A stretch of DNA of 33,654 nucleotides from an uncultured Alistipes sp. (GTDB taxonomy: Bacteria > Bacteroidota > Bacteroidia > Bacteroidales > Rikenellaceae). How positions within the stretch are numbered: the first letter of the stretch is position 1; each line of letters starts with the position of its first letter. The DNA lies in contig UQNV01000023.1 in NCBI GenBank assembly GCA_900542505.1, positions 1 through 33,654 on the forward strand, written 5' to 3'. The position numbers and the translations under genes were made by a program. Shown here piece by piece: positions 6,895 to 13,657 of the stretch. The notes beneath the pieces were generated by a model that saw only the letters and a program-made list of their open reading frames with translations, searched no databases and had not been told where the DNA came from.

Positions 6895-9300
6895 TTACTC
6901 GTATTCCAGAACAACCTTTACAGCCTGTGCATTCTTACCCTTGATGGCATAGATGCGATAGGCAACACCGGCATCGGTACCCGTCAGATTAAAGGTCAAA
7001 TCCGATGCAAGCTGCTGAGCATCCTCCGGCCACTCGGAAGCCTCGCCACCGGCAACAGCGGTGGTAGAGTCCTCCGGATAGATTGCGACCTGAGCCGTAG
7101 ACGAGGCACCCCTGCGGTTCGTAATCGTAACCTTAACGAGTTTCTTGCCCGAAATGGCAGGAACGGTCAGATAGCTGCCCTCATTCGATTTTGCATCGAA
7201 CATCACGTAGTTGCCATTGGTGTAGTACTTCAGATAACGGTACTTGAAGGTATAGCCACCCGTAGAGAAGGTTTGCTCGGTTTTACTGCTGGACCCGGGA
7301 ATGTCGTACGACGAGGTCGAGAAATCAAGCTCGATGGTCTCGGCTCCTGCAGCGGCAGCCTTGGCCTGCGTCAGCTCTACCGTAGCGAGCGTCTCGCTGC
7401 CGACCTTGGCAACCAGCTGGGCCGTGAAGGCGGCATCGGTGGTGTTGTCACCGGCAACCGATACCGTTACCGACGAAGCGTCCTGCGCGGTGATGCTGAA
7501 CTTGTCGGCATCGGTACCCTCGATGGACATATCGACGCTGCCCGTGACGTTCTGAGCGGTGAAGCCCACCTTCTGGGGCTCGGCGCCCGTTGCGGCGAAG
7601 GAGAGCGACGTCTTGTCGAACTTCACGCTCGGCGTGGTGGTGTTGGAGACGAGCTTCGTGGCGGCAATCGTAAAGCGAGCGCCGCTGCCGGTCGTGTAGA
7701 TGAACCAGCCGTAGGCATCCACCATCTGATTGAGGTAGCTGTCGATGTTGAGGCTTTCGGCCGGAGCGTCAATCGAACCCGTATGCGAGGAGTCGAACGG
7801 AAGAGTCATGTTGTAGTAGTCGCCATCCTTGAAGAGCTCACCCGGCAGCTTCACGAAGACAACCTTGTTGGCGTCGATAATCGACTGGATGTTCGAAGCG
7901 TTGACCTCGGTGGCCGAAGGCTCCGTAACGGTCGTCGTACCGGTCTTGGTCACCGTAGCCGAAGCGTCGAACTGCAGTGCCTTGTTGAAGGTCGTAACCT
8001 GACCGTCGAGCGTAACAACCGAGCCCACCTCGGGAATCTCCTTGTTGTAGCCGCGGAATACGAGGATTGCACCCGTAGCATCCTGGATAACGAACGAACG
8101 CTGCGTAACGGCCATCACCGTTGCATTCTCCACCTTGTAGGCACCCTCGCCGCCGGCAAGAATCTCGGAGATGGTAGCCGACGAGCTCTGAATCGTGAAG
8201 CGGGGGTTCGTCAGACCGGCAACATCCTCGGCATTGCGCGGGAGGAGCTGAATCGTCGCAGAACCGGCATTATTGCTCTGAAAGAGACTTGCCACACCCA
8301 CAATCGGACCGCTGAGGTTCGAGATAACGGTGGCGCCGAAGCCCTCGTTACCGGTCTTGTTGGTGCGAACGACAAACGACTCACCCTTGTCGGTTACGAA
8401 GTTGGCATTGTACTGCTGAGCATAGGTGGTTCCTTCGGAATACTCCGTAGCAGTCTGCACGTTGGGCAGCTTCACCAGCTGCGACTCGTACTTGGCGAAG
8501 TCGGCGGGCGAATTGAGTTCGGCCGGCGTAACCTCGACACCCTCCTCGAGCACGGTTACCGTAGCGCTGTTCGAGAGCTTGAGCTCCAGCACACCGTTAA
8601 ACTTCACAACCTTGGAGCCGGCAAGCGAAATCTTCAGCAGCTGGCCCGTCTTCCAGGTCGACACGTCGTTGTGGCTGATAATCAGACCCGAGTTCTCGGC
8701 ATTGTCGACATCCTGGATGGCCGTCAGGTTCTTGTTGCCCATGTTGGGCGTCTGGCCCGGGTCGCCCGAGATAACACCGATGATGTCGCCCAGAGCGAGG
8801 ATGTCGGACGAAGCATCAACATCGTCGCCACCAGGATTCATCGCTACAATCAGCGCACGAACCTCGGCTACGTTGGACTCACCGGTGGTCGAGCCCGAGC
8901 CGTTCTGCATCACGGTCACCGTGGCGTGCTTGGTGATGGGATAGCCCATCAGCTCGCCCGTAGCCGAGAGGTCGAAGACAGCCGTGCGCGCCTCTTCTGT
9001 GGCTCCCAGCTCAAAGGTAAGTTGCGTCGTACCGCCGTTGCCGCCGTTCACGCTGGGAGTACACCACCTCTCCGAGCCCTCGGTCTTCGAGACCAGGGTC
9101 CACTTTCCGGCAGAAACAACTTCGACGGCTTCGGTCGTACCGGCGGAAAGGTCATGAGCAACCGTCACGGCCTCTTTTCCGTTGACCGTAATTGAGGGTT
9201 CTACGCCAGAGCCCTCCGAATCATCGCTCGAACATGCGACGAAGGCCGTCACAGCCATCATCGAGAAGAACAATGTCCTCCAAAAATTCAATCGTTTCAT
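6895..9300 (-). CDS. Multidomain BACON/DUF5689 OB-fold surface lipoprotein (first gene of nuclease/TonB operon)
   Basis: An 801-aa protein. The chosen start MKRLNFWRTL gives a signal peptide ending in lipobox AFVAC (Cys23) and then SSDDSEG, a good match to the acidic surface-export signal of Bacteroides lipoproteins. Domains by eye: BACON-like beta-sandwich (about 35-140); a DUF5689 unit (about 150-370: VAEVRALIVAM, IQDVDNAENSGLIISH, SGPIVGVASLF); a second OB-like unit (about 375-480: AYKVENATVMAVTQRSFVIQ); another Ig-like domain (about 555-655); and a C-terminal beta-rich module (about 665-801: ETIELDFSTSSYDI to VVLEYE). No catalytic motifs are visible. As the first and probably most expressed gene it most likely captures substrate at the surface. 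OB-like folds would suit nucleic acid, but ligand specificity is inference. Confidence 0.85.
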   Translation of the reverse strand: MKRLNFWRTLFFSMMAVTAFVACSSDDSEGSGVEPSITVNGKEAVTVAHDLSAGTTEAVEVVSAGKWTLVSKTEGSERWCTPSVNGGNGGTTQLTFELGATEEARTAVFDLSATGELMGYPITKHATVTVMQNGSGSTTGESNVAEVRALIVAMNPGGDDVDASSDILALGDIIGVISGDPGQTPNMGNKNLTAIQDVDNAENSGLIISHNDVSTWKTGQLLKISLAGSKVVKFNGVLELKLSNSATVTVLEEGVEVTPAELNSPADFAKYESQLVKLPNVQTATEYSEGTTYAQQYNANFVTDKGESFVVRTNKTGNEGFGATVISNLSGPIVGVASLFQSNNAGSATIQLLPRNAEDVAGLTNPRFTIQSSSATISEILAGGEGAYKVENATVMAVTQRSFVIQDATGAILVFRGYNKEIPEVGSVVTLDGQVTTFNKALQFDASATVTKTGTTTVTEPSATEVNASNIQSIIDANKVVFVKLPGELFKDGDYYNMTLPFDSSHTGSIDAPAESLNIDSYLNQMVDAYGWFIYTTGSGARFTIAATKLVSNTTTPSVKFDKTSLSFAATGAEPQKVGFTAQNVTGSVDMSIEGTDADKFSITAQDASSVTVSVAGDNTTDAAFTAQLVAKVGSETLATVELTQAKAAAAGAETIELDFSTSSYDIPGSSSKTEQTFSTGGYTFKYRYLKYYTNGNYVMFDAKSNEGSYLTVPAISGKKLVKVTITNRRGASSTAQVAIYPEDSTTAVAGGEASEWPEDAQQLASDLTFNLTGTDAGVAYRIYAIKGKNAQAVKVVLEYE

Positions 9301-9399
9301 AAAAAATAAAAAAGTAAAAAAATTAATGAATATGTGAGGTCTTATAATTATTCGTATTTGTCCCATAACGGGTTACATTATGGAGACTATTTCACGCTG

Positions 9400-9429
9400 T
9401 AAAGGTAAAATTATTTTTCGACAAAGCAA
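9400..9429 (-). promoter_or_regulatory. Candidate promoter and leader of the nuclease/TonB operon
   Basis: On the minus strand TACCTTTA (9407-9400) is one base off the Bacteroidetes -7 consensus TAnnTTTG, with TTG 19 nt upstream (9429-9427). It would give a leader of roughly 90 nt. The leader holds a small hairpin (ccataa at 9363-9368, ttatgg at 9378-9383) and a very T-rich run just before the ATG. The match is partial. Confidence 0.4.
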
Positions 9430-9513
9430 GCCGGCATCCCCAGCATTTAACACACATTTAATACCCCGCTCTCCACAATTCCGTCCGGAGCGTCCTCAAG
9501 AGACGATTTGGGG

Positions 9514-9552
9514 CAAAAAGTCCGCATTTTGTACCAAAGTACAGAATGCGGA
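9514..9552 (-). terminator. Intrinsic terminator after the DUF4293 gene
   Basis: A 14-bp stem with one G-U pair (9521-9534 with 9539-9552) closes on a CAAA loop. It is followed on the minus strand by a short T-tract (plus strand aaaaa at 9515-9519). It lies 16 bp past the stop codon of the DUF4293 gene and separates that operon from the nuclease/TonB operon. A second, longer-range inverted repeat (ccgctctcc at 9466-9474, ggagagcgg at 9550-9558) overlaps it and could form an alternative fold. Confidence 0.8.
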
Positions 9553-9568
9553 GAGCGGAGCGGCCGAC

Positions 9569-10033
9569 TTAGCGGATGCGGTCGGCGGCACGGACCATCA
9601 GCTCGTCGCGGAAAATCGCGCGGGCGGCCAGGTACATGAAGAAGAGGCTGACGAGCGGCAGCGCAATGGCCGGCCGGAAGCCCTGGGTGTGGAAGGCGAA
9701 GTCGGCGAAGAGCCGTACGCTGAGGAAGTAGTAGATGGCCTCCATGACCACCACGCCCACCATGAGCACCATCGCCACGGCGCACAGGCGGATTTGGAGC
9801 AGCCGCCGGCGGTAGAGGAAAATCGTCACCAGCGGAAGCAGGCAGGAGACCGCCTGCAGCACGCCCATGTACCAGGTGCTCTGGTGCAGCGAGCCGTCGA
9901 GGCTTTTGAGCGCGAAGGCGCGCAGCTCGAACGACCCGGCATCGCCGCCGAACCACGCCAGAGGCAGCAGGAGCGTAAGCCCCATGAGCACCCCGGCCAC
10001 GAGCAGATAGATTGTTTGGATTCGTTGTATCAT
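9569..10033 (-). CDS. DUF4293 family membrane protein
   Basis: A 154-aa protein beginning MIQRIQTIYLL, the characteristic opening of DUF4293, a small Bacteroidetes-specific inner-membrane family of unknown function. Four hydrophobic segments are visible (about 7-28, 53-74, 80-104 and 118-142) with short loops and a basic C-terminus (RAADRIR). Length is normal for the family. It starts 8 bp after the glycosyltransferase gene, so the two are almost certainly co-transcribed, and a terminator follows its stop codon. No catalytic motif is visible. Confidence 0.9.
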   Translation of the reverse strand: MIQRIQTIYLLVAGVLMGLTLLLPLAWFGGDAGSFELRAFALKSLDGSLHQSTWYMGVLQAVSCLLPLVTIFLYRRRLLQIRLCAVAMVLMVGVVVMEAIYYFLSVRLFADFAFHTQGFRPAIALPLVSLFFMYLAARAIFRDELMVRAADRIR

Positions 10034-10041
10034 AATACGTT

Positions 10042-10998
10042 TCAGAGTTTTCGGTCAATCAGATATTTGTTGCGGTCGCTCGAGCCCCGGTTAATCAGCT
10101 CGCCGAGGAAGCCCGCCAGGAAGAGCTGCACGCCGAGAATCACGGCAAGAATCGCCAGGTAGAAGAGCGGCTGGTCGGTCACCGCGCGCACGGGGATGTC
10201 GTGCAGCTGCCGGTAGATTTTCGTAGCGATGACCCACAGCGTGGTCACGCCGCCGAAGAGGAACATGAGCGTTCCCAGACCGCCGAAGAAGTACATGGGC
10301 GAGCGGCCGAAGTGCGACATGAACCAGACGGTGATGAGGTCCAGATAGCCCTTGACCATGCGCTCCATGCCGAATTTCGAGTGGCCGTACTTGCGGGCAT
10401 GGTGCTCGACGACCTTCTCGCCGATGCGCGTGAAGCCCGCCTGCTTGGCCAGGAAGGGGATGTAGCGGTGCATCTCGCCGTAGACCTCGATGGACTTGAC
10501 CACCTTGAGGCGGTAGGCCTTCAGACCGCAGTTGAAGTCGTGGAGGCGGATGCCCGAGACCGTCCGCGCCGTCCAGTTGAAGAACTTGCTGGGCAGGCGC
10601 TTGCCCAGCGGGTCGTAACGCTTCTTCTTCCACCCCGAGACCAGGTCGTAGCCCTCCTCGAGAATCATCCGCCGCAGGGCGGGAATCTCGTCGGGCGAAT
10701 CCTGCAGGTCGGCATCCATCGTGATGACCACCTCGCCTTCGGCCGCTTCGAAACCGCAGTAGAGTGCGGCCGACTTTCCGTAATTGCGGCCGAAACCGAT
10801 GCCGCGCACTGCGGGATAGCTCTGCTTGAGCTTCTCGACGACCTCCCACGAGCCGTCGTTCGAGCCGTCGTCCACCAGAATAGCTTCATACGTAAGGCCG
10901 TTCGCGCGGGCCACGCGGTCAATCCACGCCACCAGCTCGGGCAGCGATTCCGCTTCGTTGTAGAGCGGAACGACAATAGACAAATCGAGTTTCTCCAT
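10042..10998 (-). CDS. Family 2 glycosyltransferase, DPM1/GtrB-like
   Basis: A 318-aa protein. The N-terminal GT-A domain (1-225) shows IVVPLYNEAESLP, the nucleotide-binding VDDGSNDGS (DDGS 43-46) and the metal-binding DADLQD (95-100), then HARKYGHSKFG (about 203-213), which is typical of polyprenyl-phosphate glycosyltransferases. Two C-terminal membrane helices follow (about 235-260 and 275-300). This layout matches GtrB/ArnC-type enzymes, which transfer a sugar from a nucleotide donor to undecaprenyl phosphate for envelope glycan building. The sugar is not deducible. It starts 5 bp after the DUF4199 gene and ends 8 bp before DUF4293, forming a compact envelope cluster. Confidence 0.94.
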   Translation of the reverse strand: MEKLDLSIVVPLYNEAESLPELVAWIDRVARANGLTYEAILVDDGSNDGSWEVVEKLKQSYPAVRGIGFGRNYGKSAALYCGFEAAEGEVVITMDADLQDSPDEIPALRRMILEEGYDLVSGWKKKRYDPLGKRLPSKFFNWTARTVSGIRLHDFNCGLKAYRLKVVKSIEVYGEMHRYIPFLAKQAGFTRIGEKVVEHHARKYGHSKFGMERMVKGYLDLITVWFMSHFGRSPMYFFGGLGTLMFLFGGVTTLWVIATKIYRQLHDIPVRAVTDQPLFYLAILAVILGVQLFLAGFLGELINRGSSDRNKYLIDRKL

Positions 10999-11003
10999 CG
11001 CAC

Positions 11004-11585
11004 TTACACATTACCCTCGGGACCACCGAACGGTTTGGCGGGGCGCGCAACCGTCGAAGCGATGAACAGTCCGAACACCAGACCGAAGAGCACACTGGTG
11101 AGCATGCCGCCCCCTACGGCCGAAAAGACCGACGGTTCGGGCGACTGATGCATCTGAGCCACCGTCTGCGAAAGGAGGTTCTCCATCGACGGCGAGACGT
11201 TGCCATTGCGGGCCATCACCGCATAAAGGGCGTCGGCCGTACGCTCGACATAACGGCCATAGCCGATGATGCCGTAGACGTAGATGTACTGCACGGCCCC
11301 CGAGATGATGCCTCCGAACGCCGACATGGCCACTATGAAGCCATAGGCCTCGCCGAAGGAGAAGCCCTCGGCCTCGGCACGCTGCATGGCGCGCTGCCGC
11401 GTATAGCGGTGGAGCAGGTAATAGTGCAGCACCACGGCGGCAATCCACTCGACCGTCAGCAGCACATAGAGGCCCAGCCGGCCCGAGAGTACGATGCTGT
11501 TCTCCACGACGGTCGAGACGGCCAGCAACAGGCCGACCGCAGCGCCGTACTTGGCGGCATCGTTCCAAAAATTCGTTTTTCCCAT
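11004..11585 (-). CDS. DUF4199 family membrane protein
   Basis: A 193-aa protein started at MGKTNFWNDAAKYGAAVGLL. An in-frame ATG nine codons upstream (ending at 11612) would add only MKTKERKRY, so the start is not certain. Hydrophobic segments at about 14-35, 42-60, 82-105 and 160-185 fit DUF4199, a four-helix Bacteroidetes membrane family of unknown role. It directly precedes the GT2 glycosyltransferase (5-bp gap), a pairing I recall as common in Bacteroidetes genomes. An 86-bp gap separates it from the YciO-like gene upstream. Confidence 0.88.
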   Translation of the reverse strand: MGKTNFWNDAAKYGAAVGLLLAVSTVVENSIVLSGRLGLYVLLTVEWIAAVVLHYYLLHRYTRQRAMQRAEAEGFSFGEAYGFIVAMSAFGGIISGAVQYIYVYGIIGYGRYVERTADALYAVMARNGNVSPSMENLLSQTVAQMHQSPEPSVFSAVGGGMLTSVLFGLVFGLFIASTVARPAKPFGGPEGNV

Positions 11586-11671
11586 ATATCGTTTTCTCTC
11601 TTTCGTCTTCATGCGGCGGCATCACCCGAGAAGGTCCGCCGCCGGTCGGCTCCGCTTCCGTCCCGAAGGAC

Positions 11672-12274
11672 TCAGCGCAGCTCGCCCTTGCCTTCGCGCA
11701 ACACTTCGGGCTCGCCGTCCGTCAGGTCGACTACCGTCGTGGGGACAATATCGCCCGGACCGCCGTCGATGACCAGCTCCACTTCGCGCCCGTAGCGTTC
11801 GTGAATCAGCTCGGGGTCGGTCGTATACTCCACCACCTCGTCGTCGTCCCGCACCGATGCGGTGACCATCGGAACGCCGAGCGCTTCGACGATGGCACGC
11901 GCCACGGGATGGGCCGGAATGCGTACGCCGATGGTCTTGCGCCGCGCCAGCGCCTTGTCGGGCACACGCGACGAGGCCTCGAGCACGAAGGTGAAGGGGC
12001 CCGGCAGATTCCTCTTCAGCGTCCGGAACGTGGCATTGTCGACCCGGCAGTACTCGGCCACCTGGGCCAGGCTCTCGAAGACGACGGCCAGTTCGTCCGA
12101 CTCCTTGCCCCGTATGCGGCGCAGGCGTTCGAGCGCCTTGGGGCTTCGCAGCGAGCAGCCGAACGCATAGACGCCGTCGGTCGGATAGATGACCACGCCG
12201 TCGTGTTCGAGCACCGAAACGACGCACGACAACTCCCGTTCCGAAGGATTCTGCGCGTAAATCTTTGTTATCAT
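11672..12274 (-). CDS. Sua5/YciO/YrdC family protein, YciO-like
   Basis: A 200-aa single-domain YrdC fold. Motifs: VIYPTDGVYAFGC (29-41), RIRGKESDELAV, LPGPFTFVLEAS, KTIGVRIPAHPVARA, PTTVVDLTDGEPEVLREGKG at the C-terminus. The family includes the threonylcarbamoyl-AMP synthase (TsaC/Sua5) that starts t6A tRNA modification. From memory, the sequence follows E. coli YciO more closely than TsaC, so the t6A role is uncertain; genomes often carry a separate Sua5/TsaC. A -7 promoter element lies only 5 nt before the ATG, suggesting a leaderless or near-leaderless transcript. The downstream DUF4199 gene may be co-transcribed. Confidence 0.93.
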   Translation of the reverse strand: MITKIYAQNPSERELSCVVSVLEHDGVVIYPTDGVYAFGCSLRSPKALERLRRIRGKESDELAVVFESLAQVAEYCRVDNATFRTLKRNLPGPFTFVLEASSRVPDKALARRKTIGVRIPAHPVARAIVEALGVPMVTASVRDDDEVVEYTTDPELIHERYGREVELVIDGGPGDIVPTTVVDLTDGEPEVLREGKGELR

Positions 12275-12279
12275 GCGAA

Positions 12280-12287
12280 CAAAGATA
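12280..12287 (-). promoter_or_regulatory. Bacteroidetes -7 promoter element, near-leaderless start of the YciO-like gene
   Basis: On the minus strand TATCTTTG matches TAnnTTTG exactly and ends 5 nt before the ATG at 12274. No clear TTTG/TTG stands at the usual 19-20 nt upstream. If used, transcription starts at or within one or two bases of the start codon. Confidence 0.55.
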
Positions 12288-12341
12288 GCATTTTTTATTC
12301 AAATCCGGCCAGAAGGCCCCCGTTTTTCCGTTTCGGCCCCG

Positions 12342-13355
12342 TCACTTTATCTTCCGACGGTTGAGTTCGGCGCTGTATGCACGGGCATTGGCGTTGTGTT
12401 CGCGCAGCGTACGGGCGAAGTTGTGGTATCCGTCGAAGGTCGGCCGGGCGCAGAAGAAGATGTAGTCGTGCCGCTCGAACCCGAGCACCGCATCGATGGC
12501 ATCGATGCTCGGCATGCAGATGGGCGAAGGGGGCAACCCCTTGTTGATATAGGTGTTGTAGGGCGACGGGTACTTCAGATGGCGGTAGAGAATCCTCCGC
12601 AGGCCGAAGTCCTGCATGGCGTACTTGACCGTGGGGTCGGCCTGCAGGGGAATCCCCCGGCGCAGGCGGTTGATGTAGACGCCGGCGATGCGGGGCATCT
12701 CGTCGACCTTGCGCGTCTCTTCGTAGACAATCGAGGCGAGGGTCATCACCTCCAGCCGGCTCAGGCCGCTGCGGTCGCGCTTCTCGTCACGCCCCGCCGA
12801 CCAGAAGCGGTCGTACTCGCGCTTCATGCGGGCGACGAACTCACGCGGCGAGGTGGTCCAGTAGAACTCGTAGGTGTTGGGGATGAACATCGAGAAGAGC
12901 GTCACGCTGTCGAAGCCCAGCGTCCGGGCCAGCGAGTCGGAGGTAAACGTCCGTATGAAGTCCACCGAATCGGCGTCGAACTGCCGGCCGAGTTTTCCGG
13001 CCAGCTGCGCCGGGGTGCGGACGTTGTTGAAGGTCACGCGCACGGGGGTCTGCTCCCCGAGCTTGAGCATGCGGACCACCTCGATGACGCTCATGCCGGG
13101 CCGGAGCACATAGCGGCCGGGCTTGAAACTCCGCTCCAGTTCGAGATGGGCGGCATAGCGGTCGAAGGCCCAGCGGTGGCGGATATGCCGGGCGAGCGAG
13201 TCGCGCAGTCCGGCATAGTCGGCACGGGAACTTACATAGAGGTCAGATTCCTGCCCTACGGCACTGCCGTAAAACTGGTTGCGGACGATGAGCGCCGCCG
13301 CGGCCGCGGCCACGAGCAGGATGGCAAGCAGGAGGAGAAGCGTTTTTTTGTGCAT
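12342..13355 (-). CDS. mltG: Endolytic murein transglycosylase MltG
   Basis: A 337-aa single-pass membrane protein. A hydrophobic N-terminal helix (residues 5-25) anchors it, followed by a LysM-like region (about 75-110, FKPGRYVLRPGMSVIEVVRM) and the YceG/MltG catalytic domain. Key motifs: FIPNTYEFYW (158-167), MTLASIVYEET (204-214) with the catalytic glutamate (E212 or E213), LQADPTVKYAM, and PSPYNTYINKGLPPSPI. The enzyme cuts nascent peptidoglycan strands near the inner membrane and so sets glycan chain length. Length is typical. It has its own -7 promoter element 17 nt before the ATG, interlocked with the divergent SRP RNA promoter. Confidence 0.97.
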   Translation of the reverse strand: MHKKTLLLLLAILLVAAAAAALIVRNQFYGSAVGQESDLYVSSRADYAGLRDSLARHIRHRWAFDRYAAHLELERSFKPGRYVLRPGMSVIEVVRMLKLGEQTPVRVTFNNVRTPAQLAGKLGRQFDADSVDFIRTFTSDSLARTLGFDSVTLFSMFIPNTYEFYWTTSPREFVARMKREYDRFWSAGRDEKRDRSGLSRLEVMTLASIVYEETRKVDEMPRIAGVYINRLRRGIPLQADPTVKYAMQDFGLRRILYRHLKYPSPYNTYINKGLPPSPICMPSIDAIDAVLGFERHDYIFFCARPTFDGYHNFARTLREHNANARAYSAELNRRKIK

Positions 13356-13369
13356 TCGGTGTAAATTTC

Positions 13370-13400
13370 TTGCAAAGATAGGAAAATATTCCTACTTTTG
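13370..13400 (+). promoter_or_regulatory. Promoter of the SRP RNA gene
   Basis: TTG at 13370-13372, a 20-nt spacer and TACTTTTG at 13393-13400 match the Bacteroidetes -33/-7 consensus on the plus strand. Transcription would begin about at 13404-13406, exactly where the RNA's closing stem begins. Confidence 0.8.
13373..13380 (-). promoter_or_regulatory. -7 promoter element of mltG
   Basis: On the minus strand TATCTTTG matches TAnnTTTG, 17 nt before the mltG ATG. It directly abuts the plus-strand TTG of the SRP RNA promoter, and only 12 bp separate the two -7 boxes, with taggaa/ttccta forming an inverted repeat between them. No good -33 element is seen for this direction. Confidence 0.6.
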
Positions 13401-13405
13401 TGCCC

Positions 13406-13508
13406 GGGTAAGTCTTATACGACCAGCTCCCACAGAATCCCCCAGGCGAGGAATCGAGCAAGGGTATGTGGTCGTAGCGGTGCGATATAAGTAGCTTACC
13501 CTTTTTTT
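13406..13508 (+). ncRNA. ffs: Bacterial small SRP RNA (4.5S RNA)
   Basis: The RNA folds back as one long hairpin: gggtaag (13406-13412) pairs with cttaccc (13495-13501), cttata (13414-13419) with tataag (13486-13491), and cgacca (about 13420-13425) with tggtcg (about 13469-13474). The apex carries the conserved SRP domain IV signature: CCAGGCGAGGAATCGAGCA with a GGAA tetraloop at 13450-13453, CAGG on the 5' side and AGCA on the 3' side of the internal loop, as in E. coli 4.5S RNA where Ffh binds. A run of seven T (13502-13508) terminates it. A good promoter lies at the correct distance. It is one of only two plus-strand genes in the window. Confidence 0.9.
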
Positions 13509-13657
13509 GTGCCCGTACGGCACCGGGAGAAGCGGGGCAGGCAGGCAGCCCGCTGCCGCACGGCGGCAAGCCTCCGTCCGACACCGGGAGCTCTTTCCCG
13601 CTGCCCTCTCCGACTATTGCTTTTCCCCGATTATGGTCCTTTCCGCTGCCGGCCGGC

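Noticed and set aside
13509..13657. Possible small gene between the SRP RNA and the TonB receptor gene
   Set aside because: The short plus-strand frames here are proline/arginine-rich intergenic translations with no initiation context or homology, running into the 3' end of the receptor gene.
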